A stretch of 64,000 nucleotides of DNA, taken from NCBI GenBank assembly GCA_930367205.1, contig OV884011.1:110413139-110477138 (forward strand), in the 5' to 3' direction. This document shows positions 47,206 to 59,300 of this stretch, piece after piece. The notes beneath the pieces are model-generated. The model was not told the DNA's origin. It was given only the letters and a program-made list of their open reading frames with translations, and did not search any database. Source of the stretch: Acanthosoma haemorrhoidale. Taxonomy: Eukaryota > Arthropoda > Insecta > Hemiptera > Acanthosomatidae. A program made the translations under genes and the position numbers. The stretch's first letter is position 1. Each line of letters begins with the position of its first letter.

Positions 47206-48782
47206 TTTTAAGGTCCATTTGTATTAGTGGATACACACGCCCTATTTATTATACTTACCAGTAAATGAAAAACTATCTCACCATTCCTGATCTACGGAAG
47301 CTCTACTACAAGTATTTCTTGTGGTTTAAGCTAAGGAACTTGATATCATGAAGATGTTACAGTAGTGACTACATCGTATTAGAATAGTTGTCTGTAGTTG
47401 GTAATGTCACCCCTAGAAAAAAAATTATAATTGATTAAAGAAAGAGTTTGATAAGCCAACGATTTCGTTTATCCACAGAATGATTTATTTATCAAAATAT
47501 TAATTGGTGAAATGAAAAATAACTTAAAAAAATGAAGAATATAGATTTCCCTGCAAGGCCAGTGACCAGCCGAACTCGTGGGGAAAGTATGGAGTATTAT
47601 TCTAACTTTTACTTTTCTGAGTCAATGGTCCGAATGCGGTTTTCCGATCGGTACCTCCTACCTGAATTTTCGGCCTAATGCTTCCATTTCACACAATTAC
47701 TGATTCTGGTTCTGTAGACTTTCGTAATAAAGCAGTAACTGCTGTTGAAATGGTCCACATGTGTGAGTCGGCTTATCTGACTATTGGCTCGCATTCAAAG
47801 TTTCTCTATGGTAACTTCGTTTCTATAGTTAAGCACTTAGCCAATTCAATTCGCTATAAAATTAAATTAGTTTAGCACTATAATAAAATATTAACACTTA
47901 CACAACGCATGTATGATAAAATAAACAATGCTAAAAGCCTCATTTACAAAATGTATAATGTTTAGAAAGTTCCCTTAATTTAATCAAAAATTAAAACCGA
48001 AAGTAAGCTAATCCCATAAAAGCTCTAATCTGGCTACAGAAAACTATAAATAATTCAAAATATGTGCTTGAGGATTATGAATGAGCATGTTTAATATATA
48101 ATATCTATCGATAGTTGCCATTTGTAATTATTTGTATTGTATTATCTGTTTTATTGTTATAGTCTATGTTTCCTGCGGTCCTTAAAGAACATTTTGAATA
48201 ACTTGAGGCTTTTTCTTATTTGAAGTGCCACAATAATGGCCCGATGCACTCCTTATGTATTAAGAGTTCCTTTGTAGTGTTTAAAGTTGATGTTTTAATA
48301 TAGTATTAAATAAGTTTGATTTTTTTTTTTGCACTGAATGAGTTACCGCTATCCTACCTCTATCCATCTTCAGCATATATATACCATATTCCATATGGTA
48401 TATTTTCTATCCACTTAATGATTACGTTATAGCACATTATCTGGCATTGAAAGATTTCTGGGTGCCATAACGTGGATGCAACAGATATTGTATTTGAATT
48501 GTTATCTGTGATTTTCTAATGGTGCATACACTAAGTGATTTTATTTAAAGTTATTTCAAGACTTTTTCAAGACAATTTATTTTATTTTGTGCATTAGAAT
48601 GGCAAAATAGCTTCTCGTTCTTGAACATTTTCAAATAGTTTATATAAATTATGAAACTCTAAAGAGTGTGTAAGAAAAATGTAAATAATTTCGTGTACGC
48701 CTATAGAAATATGATTTTATGTGCGATTATATTATCACTCAATATGAACGATTCCACTCTACATCTACGACAGAAAATGAGG
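47206..48782. other. AT-rich interval upstream of candidate host exon
   Basis: No gene is recognised. A 65-codon ATG-less frame at 47678-47875 is uncalled. Sequence at 48375-48475 (CATTATCTGGCATTGA-AGATTTCTG) resembles 52725-52815, suggesting an old dispersed repeat. Confidence 0.4.
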
Positions 48783-48976
48783 TTATCTGCAGCGCGCTGA
48801 TATACAATGCTGCGACATCGTGGGCCAGTCTATAACAGCGGCAGCTAGGAGCGGGCGGGGAGCGGCGGTGGGGGGAGTGGATCCAAATGTTGATTTATCG
48901 TGGAGCGAGCTCAGCAATTGTGCAAACAGGCCACTAGCCGCCAGTGGCACAATGGTACCAGCCAGTCCTCGGCAAC
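48783..48976 (+). promoter_or_regulatory. GC/CpG-rich island: putative 5' UTR and promoter of host gene
   Basis: This is a sharp GC- and CpG-rich island in AT-rich DNA immediately upstream of a signal-peptide exon, containing GGGCGGGGAGCGG-type blocks. It fits a 5' UTR or core promoter. No clear TATA box or initiator is identified, and a few upstream ATGs in other frames are present (e.g. 48808, 48952). The transcription start is unknown. Confidence 0.4.
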
Positions 48977-49096
48977 ATGTTGTCTGTCTGCCTCCTCCTG
49001 CTCGCATCCAGTCTTAGCCTATCTGCAATAGACCCACAGGAGAGGGTCGGCACCTGTCGGGACATCCACCTCAACGTCAACTACTACATGAATGCG
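48977..49096 (+). CDS. candidate first coding exon of a secreted or membrane protein
   Basis: An ATG with A at -3 (AACATG) at 48977 opens a 40-codon frame. Its start, MLSVCLLLLASSLSLSA, is a classic signal peptide. A hydrophilic stretch follows: IDPQERVGTCRDIH, then LNVNYYMNA. The frame runs to GCG followed by GTATGT (49097-49102), a good splice-donor match, giving a phase-0 exon end. Beyond it the sequence turns AT-rich like an intron. Composition is GC-rich and unlike the repeats around it, and nothing similar occurs elsewhere in the window. I do not recognise the protein family from 23 mature residues. The next exon would lie downstream on the plus strand, probably beyond the window or too short to see. 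Confidence 0.55.
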
Positions 49097-49102
49097 GTAT
49101 GT

Positions 49103-51922
49103 ACAATCTGACATTCATCCATATGCTGTCATTGTATGGCTTAGTACCATTCATGTTTAAGACCGGGAGAGTTGAGTATCAATTGCGCACCAATGCTTTT
49201 ACCCATTATCATTTATTATCTAAAAAATTGTTACATCAATCTAAAACTATTTTTTTTAAATTGAAATCAATACTATTTGGTCTCTTCTCAATATAGCTTA
49301 TTGAACAATAACGTTTTCAACAGTTCTTACCTGTTATTGTATTATACATAAAATAAAGGGAACAATTATTGACGGATTTAAGTTGATTAGTGTCAATTTT
49401 ACTAATTTTTTTTGTCTCCGTAATTATCATATCGACAGAGCTGTCGAATACGTTATTGTTTAATAAACTATGTAATGGAAAGAACGATGAGTATTGATTT
49501 AAACATATCAACCAACCGGCACCAACCGTACACTAAATCGTTCATGTTTTAATTATACATAAACTGAATTAAAGACGTAAAAACTGAAAGAGCAATATTG
49601 AGATTTATCTGAGCTCCAGTGTTTCGTCACGTTCATGAGAAAATCTAAAAATTTCGTTTTGTTTTTAAACCATCTTGACTACATAAAATGATAATAAGAA
49701 TGTCTTTGGGCCGTACTAAAAATTAATTGCCCTAAAACCGAAATCACGATGGAGGAAAAATGAGAATAGTCACGTAGAAGCTGTTAATGAATTAGTTTTA
49801 AATAGCTTCTACGTAAGTAGTCTTAAAAATTTTATTTAATCGCTCATAATTTTTCATGTTTTATTCTGCTTTTTAACCAAACCTAATCACAAAATTTCGA
49901 GGTGTTTTAGGATATAATTATTATTCCTTTTAATTATTATTATTAATAATAAAAGTTTTTTATATCGTAGACCATAGGCGAAAAATTGTTTGCTCTGCAC
50001 GTGTTTTGAAGTAGAGCCTCTCCCTTAGGGTTTGGTAATTAATCTCGATCCGTGTTGGGATTTCAAGACATGCAGTTCCAGCAGTGTATACTGTAGCCTC
50101 CCCCCCCCCCTACCCGTGTAAACTATGTCCCCTAAGAGTATTCAAGAGAATACGTACGAAATATGAAAATGACAATGAATAATGTAAAAGTCATTTACTG
50201 GCTGGCAAGACAACCGGCACTGAATAAGTTGAAGGCTTGCATGTAACCAGGGTAACAAAAGAGAGTTTTAAATAATTCTTTTGAACTAAAATACAATTTT
50301 TATCGTTTACTAACACTTCACTCTTTCCATTTATTCAAATTACTGTCTAAAATTAAATTTGCTTGGATTTTTACTAAGATTACTGCAACTAGGCACTAAT
50401 GGATTACGTTGCTAAGGTTACGTCATCAACACATATATGTCTATGTGTTGCAAAAATAATCTGTCTACCACTCAAGTAAGTAATTTTCGCTCTGCAAATT
50501 ATCGTGAAAGATGTGACTATTTTCATTAGCACGCTATGAGATTTTTTTTGTTTTTCAATTATTCTTATCAGTTTTTAATTTACGAGTTCTATCAAATAGA
50601 TAACTAAATATTTTCAAACGATGCCTTTCCACATGAAAATATTTATGATTATTACCCGCTGCGATTTATATTACGTAATCCTGTAGCAAAATAGTCTCAT
50701 TGGATATAAAAGCACAAATCTTCTTTATTTCGTTCAGACCTTCACGGAACAATGGCTATTTATGTCGCCCTGATAAATTGCCAAAGCTAAAATACACCTT
50801 CGCGGTTGATGTCACAGTGACGTAACTGTTCTTATTACAGGCATTTGTACGGAACACATCATTTACGAGAAATATGAATTGGATCTAGTACGTGAGGTCT
50901 ATCATTTAATATGAGAATATCCAATTAAAGACGCAAAAAGATTTTTAAAATGTTCTAAAAAAAAGTTTTTAGAGCAAGAAATTACGTATTTTATACCACC
51001 CTAACCGGTTTTAAATAGTATTTTTTCAGTCAATATTATTCCTAGTACCAATTTGTTTGACTTGGTCAACCAAGCAATTTTCAGTGACGTAGATGGTTCA
51101 GGGAATAAAATGAAGCATTGTTATTGACATTTATCGATGCACATTAACCAAACATATTTAGGCCACATTCATATATATTATAATGATATTTTTATGATTA
51201 AATCAAATTTATTTGTAAGAACTAGATTGATTGTTAAGGTTGTTTACATTTTTTATTTATACACCATAGTTTTATATTTGCCATATATAAACATATATAT
51301 TGGCTAAGAATGAGAAAGTAAATAAAGGGAAGAGTCTCTTCAGGAAATGTTTGAATTTTTCTACTATTTTTACGGGCAAATTTCCTGGAACTTTGCATTT
51401 AAATTAACTAAATTATAAAATTGGACAAGAATTAATCAAAAAGTTATAACTATATAATGGCTCCCATGGCATAGGAGATATATAATATTTTGAAAAAACA
51501 TTAAATATTCATATGCAGCTATAAAAGTTTATGACGGCACGTACCAAACTTTTTATGCTTTCCTTATATGAAGGCTTTAATGGAGATCTCCAACTTCAGT
51601 GCAATAAAACCTCCAGCTCCACTGAGCCCATTTCAATATTAATTCAAAAATTTTTGTGACTATTATTTTCGTTTCATCATATGCTGTTTTGAAACGTTTG
51701 CATTCCGCGAACGCGGCCGACCGTGACTTGGTAAACATCTGTACTGTAAATTTACGCTCAAAACTCGGCAACTATTATCGGCTTGGAGACTTGATCGGAG
51801 TATATTACACAAGGTTACCTGAATTGAACTGTCGAAAGCACAAGTAAACCCACTTTTATTATAATCGCGTTGTATGTATTTTTTTTTCTTTAGAATTTTG
51901 AGTATTTATTAGTTCTTAAACA
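49103..51922. other. AT-rich interval, probable intron of the exon at 48977
   Basis: No second exon is recognised. A frame pair at 51577-51847 (both strands open ~63 codons, GC slightly raised) has no known motif. A hairpin with perfect 11-bp arms, ACGTAGAAGCT and AGCTTCTACGT, lies at 49772-49814. A poly(C) run is at ~50099-50110. Confidence 0.4.
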
Positions 51923-52217
51923 TTAAAAAAATACTACAAATCAAATCTTTATTGTGATAAAATTACAATCTCCCTTATTGGGAACAAGTAATTTTGTTCA
52001 GTGTTCTCATTCATCCCATATTTCCTCCGATTCTTCATTCACTCTCTCATTCATACAGTATTTACAAACAGCCTAGAGACCTCCAAAATCCGCATGATTG
52101 TCACCCCCCTCACACGCGAAAGAGGAAGCGGTGACTTGGGAAGACCCCCACGCTCCTCCACCACCGTACCTTAGTACTCGCTTCGACGAAACATATATTG
52201 AAATTTTAAAAAAATAC
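51923..52217 (-). mobile_element. ~270-bp family B LINE tail with 12-bp TSD
   Basis: TTAAAAAAATAC occurs exactly at 51923-51934 and 52206-52217. Between them, on the minus strand, lies the family B 3' UTR ending ATTGTAATTTTATCAC, CAATAAAG and a short non-poly(A) extension. It matches 56905-57240 and 58571-58860 over most of its length. This is a 5'-truncated insertion with no coding part. Confidence 0.75.
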
Positions 52218-53828
52218 GAAGAAATTATTATTGAAATAATGTACATTAGTGTGATTGATTATTAAACAAAAAGATGCAAACGCCATTCAATAGAAAATTT
52301 TAGTTTGTTTTTTAAATTTAATTATGCCTTGATCATAACTACTAATTATTAACTATAAGTCTAAATCTTAAGTTAATAGCCCAATCAAATATGGATGACA
52401 AATATTTTTTTGATTGCTTAGTAATTATCTGAGGAATCTTTTTCATTTTTAAGGAGTAGCTGTGATTAATAGAATCATGGGAGATTTGATCTTAGGAGAT
52501 GGAGTTCCATAGTACTAATTCGGTATGTTATGTTAGAATAATAATGACGAATTTGAAAAATATTCCACGCATAGCCCTTAAGATACCTGTATTGGTGAAA
52601 CGTTACCCAATGTAAAAATAAAAACAAACATTTGGAGTGACTGTAAATCCTTCTGTTGAAAAACTATAACTAAGTAAAGTGTTATATTGAAATAAAAGTG
52701 TCTCTTTTTGAGGCAGGATATTTGTATACTAATATACATATGTATGATATGTTCTTCCCTCTTGATAATTACATTACTGCACTTTGTCTGGCATTGATTG
52801 ATTTCTGTGTGGAGTACCGTAAATACTACAGAAAAGGATTGATTTTATAACTTAGTAATTATCTAAGGACCCTTTGCCTTTTTTAAGGAGTAATTGTTAT
52901 TAATAGAATCATGGGAGATTCAAATTGAACTAATACAATTATCGAAATTGCACCAAAGCTCCGTGTGAAATGTCCCTATATCAGATAGGAAGCCAACGAT
53001 GCCCTCATAATTGGCACAGAGCAAATGTACTCTTGAAACTGTATGCATAGATTTACAAGCTTACACGCCAACGCCACCATGGAACCTTACGAAATTTTAT
53101 AAAGAAAGTTTAGCATAGAATAAGCTACAAATAAATAAATACAATTTATTTATGATGTTTGAAGGAACTTTCTTATTTACATATGAGGGAAAAAATAGCA
53201 TGTGCAGTTTAATTTAACGTTATTAAAATTTAATTTATGAATAAATGTTCAGAAAACACTTACGTTGTAGGAGCAGTTTTTTTTTGCCTGCTCGCATTCG
53301 TTCAACGAGCTATCAATCCCGGCTCTTTCAATATGTGTATTTTTGCGGCAAATAATTATAGGATAGATAGAGTAGGATTACATAACATTACCTACGAATA
53401 ATCATTACTGTGTATGTATTATGGTCAGGGATTTGTGTCTACTGTACCTGAGGATATTTCCTTAGTTCAGAAAATGATCTTTTTATTCTCCTCCATTCTA
53501 ACCGGAAAAAAAGTATATTTCTTTTGAAATTAATGAGGACACTCTATCCAGATTATGAAACTGCTGCGACAAATTCACTAATTTCAAGTTAGGATTCTTG
53601 GAGTGATTGGGACTATAGGGAAGTTGCCCAACTGTATTTCTCGTTATGTCGAGCAAAAAAAAAAGCATAAAGACTATTTCTAATTTCTCCCCTTATCGGT
53701 AGGTTTACATAATCGCGGCTAAATCTAGATAAGATACGTCTAGTGTTTCGTTGGGTCAGTGTTATAGCACACGACACCGCCGTCCTTTTCCTTGGACTCC
53801 TATAATCGGAAATAGCTGTGGAGAGCTG
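52218..53828. other. AT-rich interval with a diverged direct repeat
   Basis: About 75 bp at 52418-52495 recur at 52851-52930 (TTAGTAATTATCT-AGGA, TTTTTAAGGAGTA, then TTAATAGAATCATGGGAGATT). No supported gene is seen. Confidence 0.55.
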
Positions 53829-54132
53829 TTAGGTAACAGATGAAGCCATGCCATAACGGAAAACTGTTGTCAATCGCGGTAATTCCGGCAGATATCCTTC
53901 GGATGGAATCCCCGTGTCTTGGATCACTCGTATCTCAATAAAAGTGAAATCCATATCAAAATGTCTATTGAGTTTATATGAAGAGTTTTTCGTGCCGTGC
54001 AATGTCAAAGTTGTCCATTTGTGTTTAGGTAGGACCTGATATACATCCCTGAGCGATCTGTTAAGAAACTGAATTTTAATATTATGACATTTATGGCACA
54101 TTGATACTATAATTCCTCTTTCTGTATCCGAG
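53829..54132 (-). other. open frame of unknown nature abutting a LINE copy
   Basis: The minus strand is open for ~100 codons here, ending at TAA (53829): CHKCHNIKIQFLNRSLRDVY, KHKWTTLTLHGTKN, FTFIEIRVIQDTGIPSEGYL. The frame continues upstream only into antisense of a family B copy, so its true start is lost. The L-x-L-x-x-T/N spacing is faintly leucine-rich-repeat-like. A possible acceptor, TTTCTTAACAG, precedes RSLRD. It could be a terminal exon of a host gene or a relic; I cannot decide. Confidence 0.3.
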
Positions 54133-55073
54133 ACACTACGATGCTTAGGCTTCCATCTCGACAATTGGCTGACATGGAAACCACACACAAGACTAAAAAG
54201 ACAAGAACTAAACACATTTTAGTTTGACAGTTTGACAACTGTCCAAACTAGATCAAAGGACATCCCATCTCTCAATAGAAAATAAATTACTAATCTACTA
54301 AGTTATACTTAAACCAATCTGGACATACGGAATAGAGCTATCGGGGACAGCAAGTTCGAACATCTAACGTATCCAATCCTTTCAACCAAACGTCCTGATA
54401 ACAATAGTGAATACTCCTTATAACGTCAGCAACAAAACCCTTCATAACGATCACAGTATACATTCTTGAACTCATCCCTTCCAAATTCATGAAAATCTAT
54501 AGTAACCTATCAAACTACCCTAATCCCCTAGCACAGTCATTACACTGCGCCACTTATCGCTAAAATGCTCCTCGGAAACTAAAGTGGCAGTGGCTTCGTG
54601 ACCTGGTATTTTAATCATTTTTCAGGCCTTGTCTTAACAACTGTTATTGTATAATTGGCTATATTTGTTGGGATATCGGCTTAGGCTGATCTAAGACAGA
54701 TGTTACTATCTTTTAGTGCTGATTATGGAGTTATAATTTTAAGAAATAAAATAAATACGTGACAGTGGGAGTCCTGGCAATAGCCAATTCCTGAGTGTCT
54801 GTGGCTCTCGCGCTCTTGGTCAGCCTCCACTGGCTCGTATCCCGTGACAAGGCTGACGGAGTATCGTGGGGGACTTCCCAAGACTCCACTTCTTCTTTTT
54901 CACGCAAGGGAGGTGACAACCATAAGGATTTGGGAGGTCTCTGGTACGTTAGTAAATACTGTATGAATGAACAATTGAATGAAGAATTATAAATATGGTA
55001 TGAATGGGAACATTTATCACAATTACTTATTGCGCAATAAGGCTGATTGTAATTTTATGACAATAAAGAAGTT
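54133..55073 (+). pseudogene. family B LINE 3' end: RT C-terminus and 3' UTR
   Basis: The plus strand carries the family B thumb and C-terminus with frameshifts (LKPIWTYGIELSGTAS, RIQSFQP, KTLHND), then the 3' UTR to ATTGTAATTTTATGAC and CAATAAAG near 55068. A ~105-bp AT-rich segment (54635-54745), absent from the copies at 56905 and 58571, interrupts the UTR just before AAATACGTGACAGTGGGAGTC. It may be an insertion or an ancestral segment lost elsewhere. This is a 5'-truncated dead copy with no clear TSD. Confidence 0.8.
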
Positions 55074-56904
55074 TCTAATAATTAAATGATATTATAATAT
55101 ATGCTATTCTGAAGGATGTGAAAGTTGATTATGTTTAAAGAATGTGCTTCTTAATTAAGTTTATTCTAATCGATCGTTTATTGCTACGTTTTGGACTGTC
55201 AACAGTGCATCCTCAGACAACGTGTATTGTGTCGATATACTAAAATTATATGATTAATAAAAATTAAGAAGAATATTATAGACATCTTATAATCATTATT
55301 GATATTATAATGTAATAAAATTGGAAACAGGATTAAAATAATATATTCTGAGGATCTTAGTAGCGTACCATTTCCCCATACTTTTATTTCACCTCGGGCA
55401 TATCAATTATAAAAACCGATAAAATTTTAATGCTTTAGGAATTGTCAATCGATTTCGTCTCTTTGGAAAAATCCTGAATTCAGTGTTATTTAGTAAGAAA
55501 TTTGTATTATGGCCAGTCAATGAAATAAAACATAATACCTTGGGCAGTCCACTGTCATGTATTTTATTGTTCTTGTCATATCTTACCATAATACAATTGA
55601 TACGTATTCTAGGTTTCCGTCATTCTATTGGGACAAATCAGTTTCTAATCGCTCTTTACTTCCTTCTCCTGTCAATTTTTAGTATCTGTTTTTAGTATTA
55701 TGCTTGAAACTACAACATTTATTGTGGTCAATATGTATCTGTGGATTAATTCCCAGAAATATCTGAAGTAAATCTACAGAGAACGGATTTACTTGCTCTA
55801 GCACTAAAAAAACTGAATGGTACAGAATTATTATTTTACACATTAAGTTATTTTTAAATGTTTCAAAGGCCTGATAGAGAGTCAGCTAAAAAATCCTCTT
55901 AAGTTAGAGAAAAAAACTTAGATTAAAAGCGTTCATCCCAGAAAGACAGCATATTTCTCGTCGAACCAGGTTCTACGTACTTGCAGTCTCTTATTCATCA
56001 AGTATTTGTAATGTGGGTACCTTGCCCTTCACTTGAATGGGAAAGGCTAGTGGTTGAAACGTTGTACTGAACACAATTATTTTTTTTATTAACATTGGTC
56101 TAGAAACGTTATGAACGTTTTGACCTCAGTAAACAGTAATAGTGCACTGTTTTTTTAAAAGTTTTATTGTATTTTCTAAACCACCAAACAAATATGTCAT
56201 GACCAACTGAGATAAAACATTTACTATTCTGAACACTGCAGTGGGTCAACCCATTTGCAAAAAAAAAAATATCTCCATAATTGTTTTCATTATCGCAAAT
56301 AAAAGGAGCCTTGACTCAATTCTGGATTAAAATACTGATATCATAATCCTATGTAAATCATGTTCTACAGAAATACTTTATGTTCTGGTATGATTCGGAT
56401 CTCGTGTACTTTACCATTTTGCCTCGCCTAGTTCTGGAAATAACGTTACAAATGAGTTGAGTTAATGTTTTATCCTAGAATAATTTTCAAATAACTTCTA
56501 TTCATTTCCTAGTTAATGTGAAAGAAAGGCTGTGACTAATTTATCAAATGAGTACTGTCATATAATGCGGTATAGCAGGATAAATTTTAAAAAGCGCACC
56601 AACGAGGAAGCTACTATTGATCTAAGAGCTCTATTATTAGTAAATCATACATATTCATTGATTGCTCGAACAACAGAACAATAACAGCGAACAGATAAAT
56701 GACGATAACATCGGAGTGAGCCGTAAATCAAAGATTAATCAATAAAAATTTGTATCTGACGTAATATAATATAAAGAGGGTATACTCTCGTATTGATAGT
56801 GGTCTATAAGAATGTTCTGGGTTGAAATTTTTAAACGTACAGTCAATTTATTTCAGCCTTATATGAGTGTGCATAATGACATCATTTTATTTTTTTATTA
56901 TCAT
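55074..56904. other. AT-rich interval, nothing recognised
   Basis: No gene, RNA gene or repeat copy is seen. A 70-codon plus frame at 55483-55695 with a hydrophobic end has no supporting context. Confidence 0.45.
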
Positions 56905-57597
56905 ATCTTTATTGTAGTAGAATGACAATTCACTATAGTGATAAAGGCAATAATTAATTGTGTTCAATGTTCTCATTCATACCATATTTACAATTCTTCT
57001 TTCACTCGCTCATTCAAATACTATTTACAAAAACAGCCCAGAGACCTCCCAAATCCACTTGGTTGTAACTCCCCCCCCCCCCCTCCGCATGCGAAAGAGA
57101 AACTCCCTCGCGCTCCTCCATCACTACGTCACCAGATACGAGCCTGTGGAGGCTGATCAAGAGCGAGAGAGCCACAGACGCCCAGGACATGATCGGAGAA
57201 ACTGGCCATTGCCTTGACTCCCACTGTCACGTATTTATAGAAGGTCACGAGGCCACCGCTGCTTTAATCTCCCTGGCGAATTATATGGATGTGTGGTGCG
57301 TGTAATGTCTATGCTAGGATATTAGGGTGGTTGGATAGATTTCGAAGGAATTTTATGAACTTGGAAGGGATGAGTTCAAGAATTTAGGGTTTATTATGAC
57401 CGTTATGAAGGGTTTTGTTGCCGACGTAATAAGCTATTGTTCTCAGGACGTTTAGTTGAAAGGGTTAGATACGCTAGATTGGCTTTAGTATAACTTTGTA
57501 GATAAGTGATTTATTTTCTATTGAGAGATCCGTTGAAATATTTTGTTAAGTTGTCTAAAGTGTCTGTTTAGTTCTTGTCTTTTTAGCTTATTAATTA
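56905..57597 (-). pseudogene. family B LINE 3' end, 5'-truncated copy
   Basis: The minus strand shows the end of ORF2 (LKRQELNRH-like start, then thumb remnants with a deletion removing the LKPIWTYGIELW segment) followed by the 3' UTR up to CAATAAAG near 56910. A long C run (57070-57083) is a local feature. The downstream flank ATGACATCAT and the upstream flank ACGACATAAT are similar but not identical, so no firm target duplication is called. No functional frame remains. Confidence 0.8.
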
Positions 57598-58570
57598 ACG
57601 ACATAATTACATAAGAAACTATGAAAGGTATACTATTCAGTTTATGAAATGTTTTGTTTTGCCAGAGTTCTGACTGAATATGTTTGATGAGACCAAATCG
57701 AAATAAAATTCACTGTCAGATGAGAGGTCAGAGCAAATTGTGATTTGACCAACCAAAATGGTGAGTTAAACAACCATGTTTAAGAAACTAATAAACACAT
57801 TAAATTCGTAAATATTTGCTGCAACGTCAGTGATCTATTCGAAAGTCTAACTAAAAGCCTAGAAGAAAATTATTATTCATCTGTTATGTAGTATTTTCAT
57901 CCATTAACGATTTGTAATTGATTGATAAAACTTCTTTATATTATTCCCATAGGCCATCTAGAATTCACACGGTTGGATTTTCTATTAATAAGCAAACAAA
58001 AAACTTTAATAAAGAGCAAACAAACCCAAGGTGTTGTGCCATTTTGTATTACAGCCGTGAAGATGAAGTTGTCAATCAACGTCTGGTTAACAATTGATTT
58101 TTTTTCCGCTCGTTACGTCATGGTGAATTCAATGCGACGGCCACCTGCAGCCTATGTTTTTTTTTTTTATTTATCAATAGCATTATATCATTCGACGGTT
58201 ATGCCGTTATAATCGATTTTTGTTTTATCCTTATGAGATAATTGATTTCTATACTTTCTTTTTTATAAAAACAAATCGTGTTTCACCACTAGTTCAAAGT
58301 AAAAAGGCCTGTGCAATATCTGAGTGGACTCCGGTAATAATTGCATAATTCTGAACTATGATAGAAACACCGATTACATTCACATCAGCTAATTGCAATT
58401 AAACTAAGAAAACGTTAACTAACGTTGACCTCAAAACTCCATAAACCTAGTTATTGGTTAACCATTATTCTTGCGCGACATTCCAAAAAAAACGCATTTT
58501 TGAATAAGAATTCTAATCATAAATCGTTGTCCTTATGATCATTAAAATTTGTATAAAATTACTTATATAT
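57598..58570. other. AT-rich interval, nothing recognised
   Basis: No gene is seen. A 96-codon plus-strand frame without ATG support (57922-58212) ends in a hydrophobic, T-rich stretch and is probably chance. Confidence 0.45.
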
Positions 58571-59300
58571 CAATTTTATTAGGATGAAATTACAATCTGC
58601 CTTAAATAGGCAATAAGTAATTAAGATAAATGTTCTCATTCATACCATATTTACAATTCATCATTCACTCGCTCATTCATACAATATTTACAAACAGTCA
58701 AGAGGCCCCCCAAGTCCACATGGTTTTCACCTCCGAGGGAAGTCCAGGCTTCAGACGCTCCTACGTCAGCCGCGTCACTGGATAAGAGCCAGCGGAGGCT
58801 CACCAAGAGCGCGAGAGCCTCAGACACTCAGGACATGATTGGAGAAACTGGCCATTGCCAGGACTCCCACTAACACTTAATTATAGCAGGTCACGAGGCC
58901 ACTGCCGTTTTAATCTCCGAAGAGGATTATAGAGGTGAGTGGTGCAGTGCAATGACTGTGCTAGGGAATTAGGGTGGTTGGATAGGTTACTATGGAATTT
59001 TATGAACTTGGCAGGGATGAGTTCAAGAATATAGGGTATATTCAGATCATTGTGAAGGGTTTTGTAGCTGAGGTAATAAGGGGCATTTACTAATGTTCTC
59101 AGGACTTTGGATTGAAAGGATTGGATGCGCTTAATGTTTGACTTTTTTGCTGTCCCCCATAGCTCTATTCCGTATGTCTAGATTGGCTTAAGTATAACTT
59201 TGTAAATAAGTAGTTTATTTTCTATTGAGAGATGGGATGTCCTTCGAAGTAGTCTGTACAGTTGTGCAAAGCGTCTCAGACACAGGGAGAGGAATGTAAT

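Noticed and set aside
48820..49017. Alternative frames over the CpG island on both strands
   Set aside because: They lack a signal peptide and a splice-consistent end. The frame starting at 48977 explains the donor site and the hydrophobic leader better.
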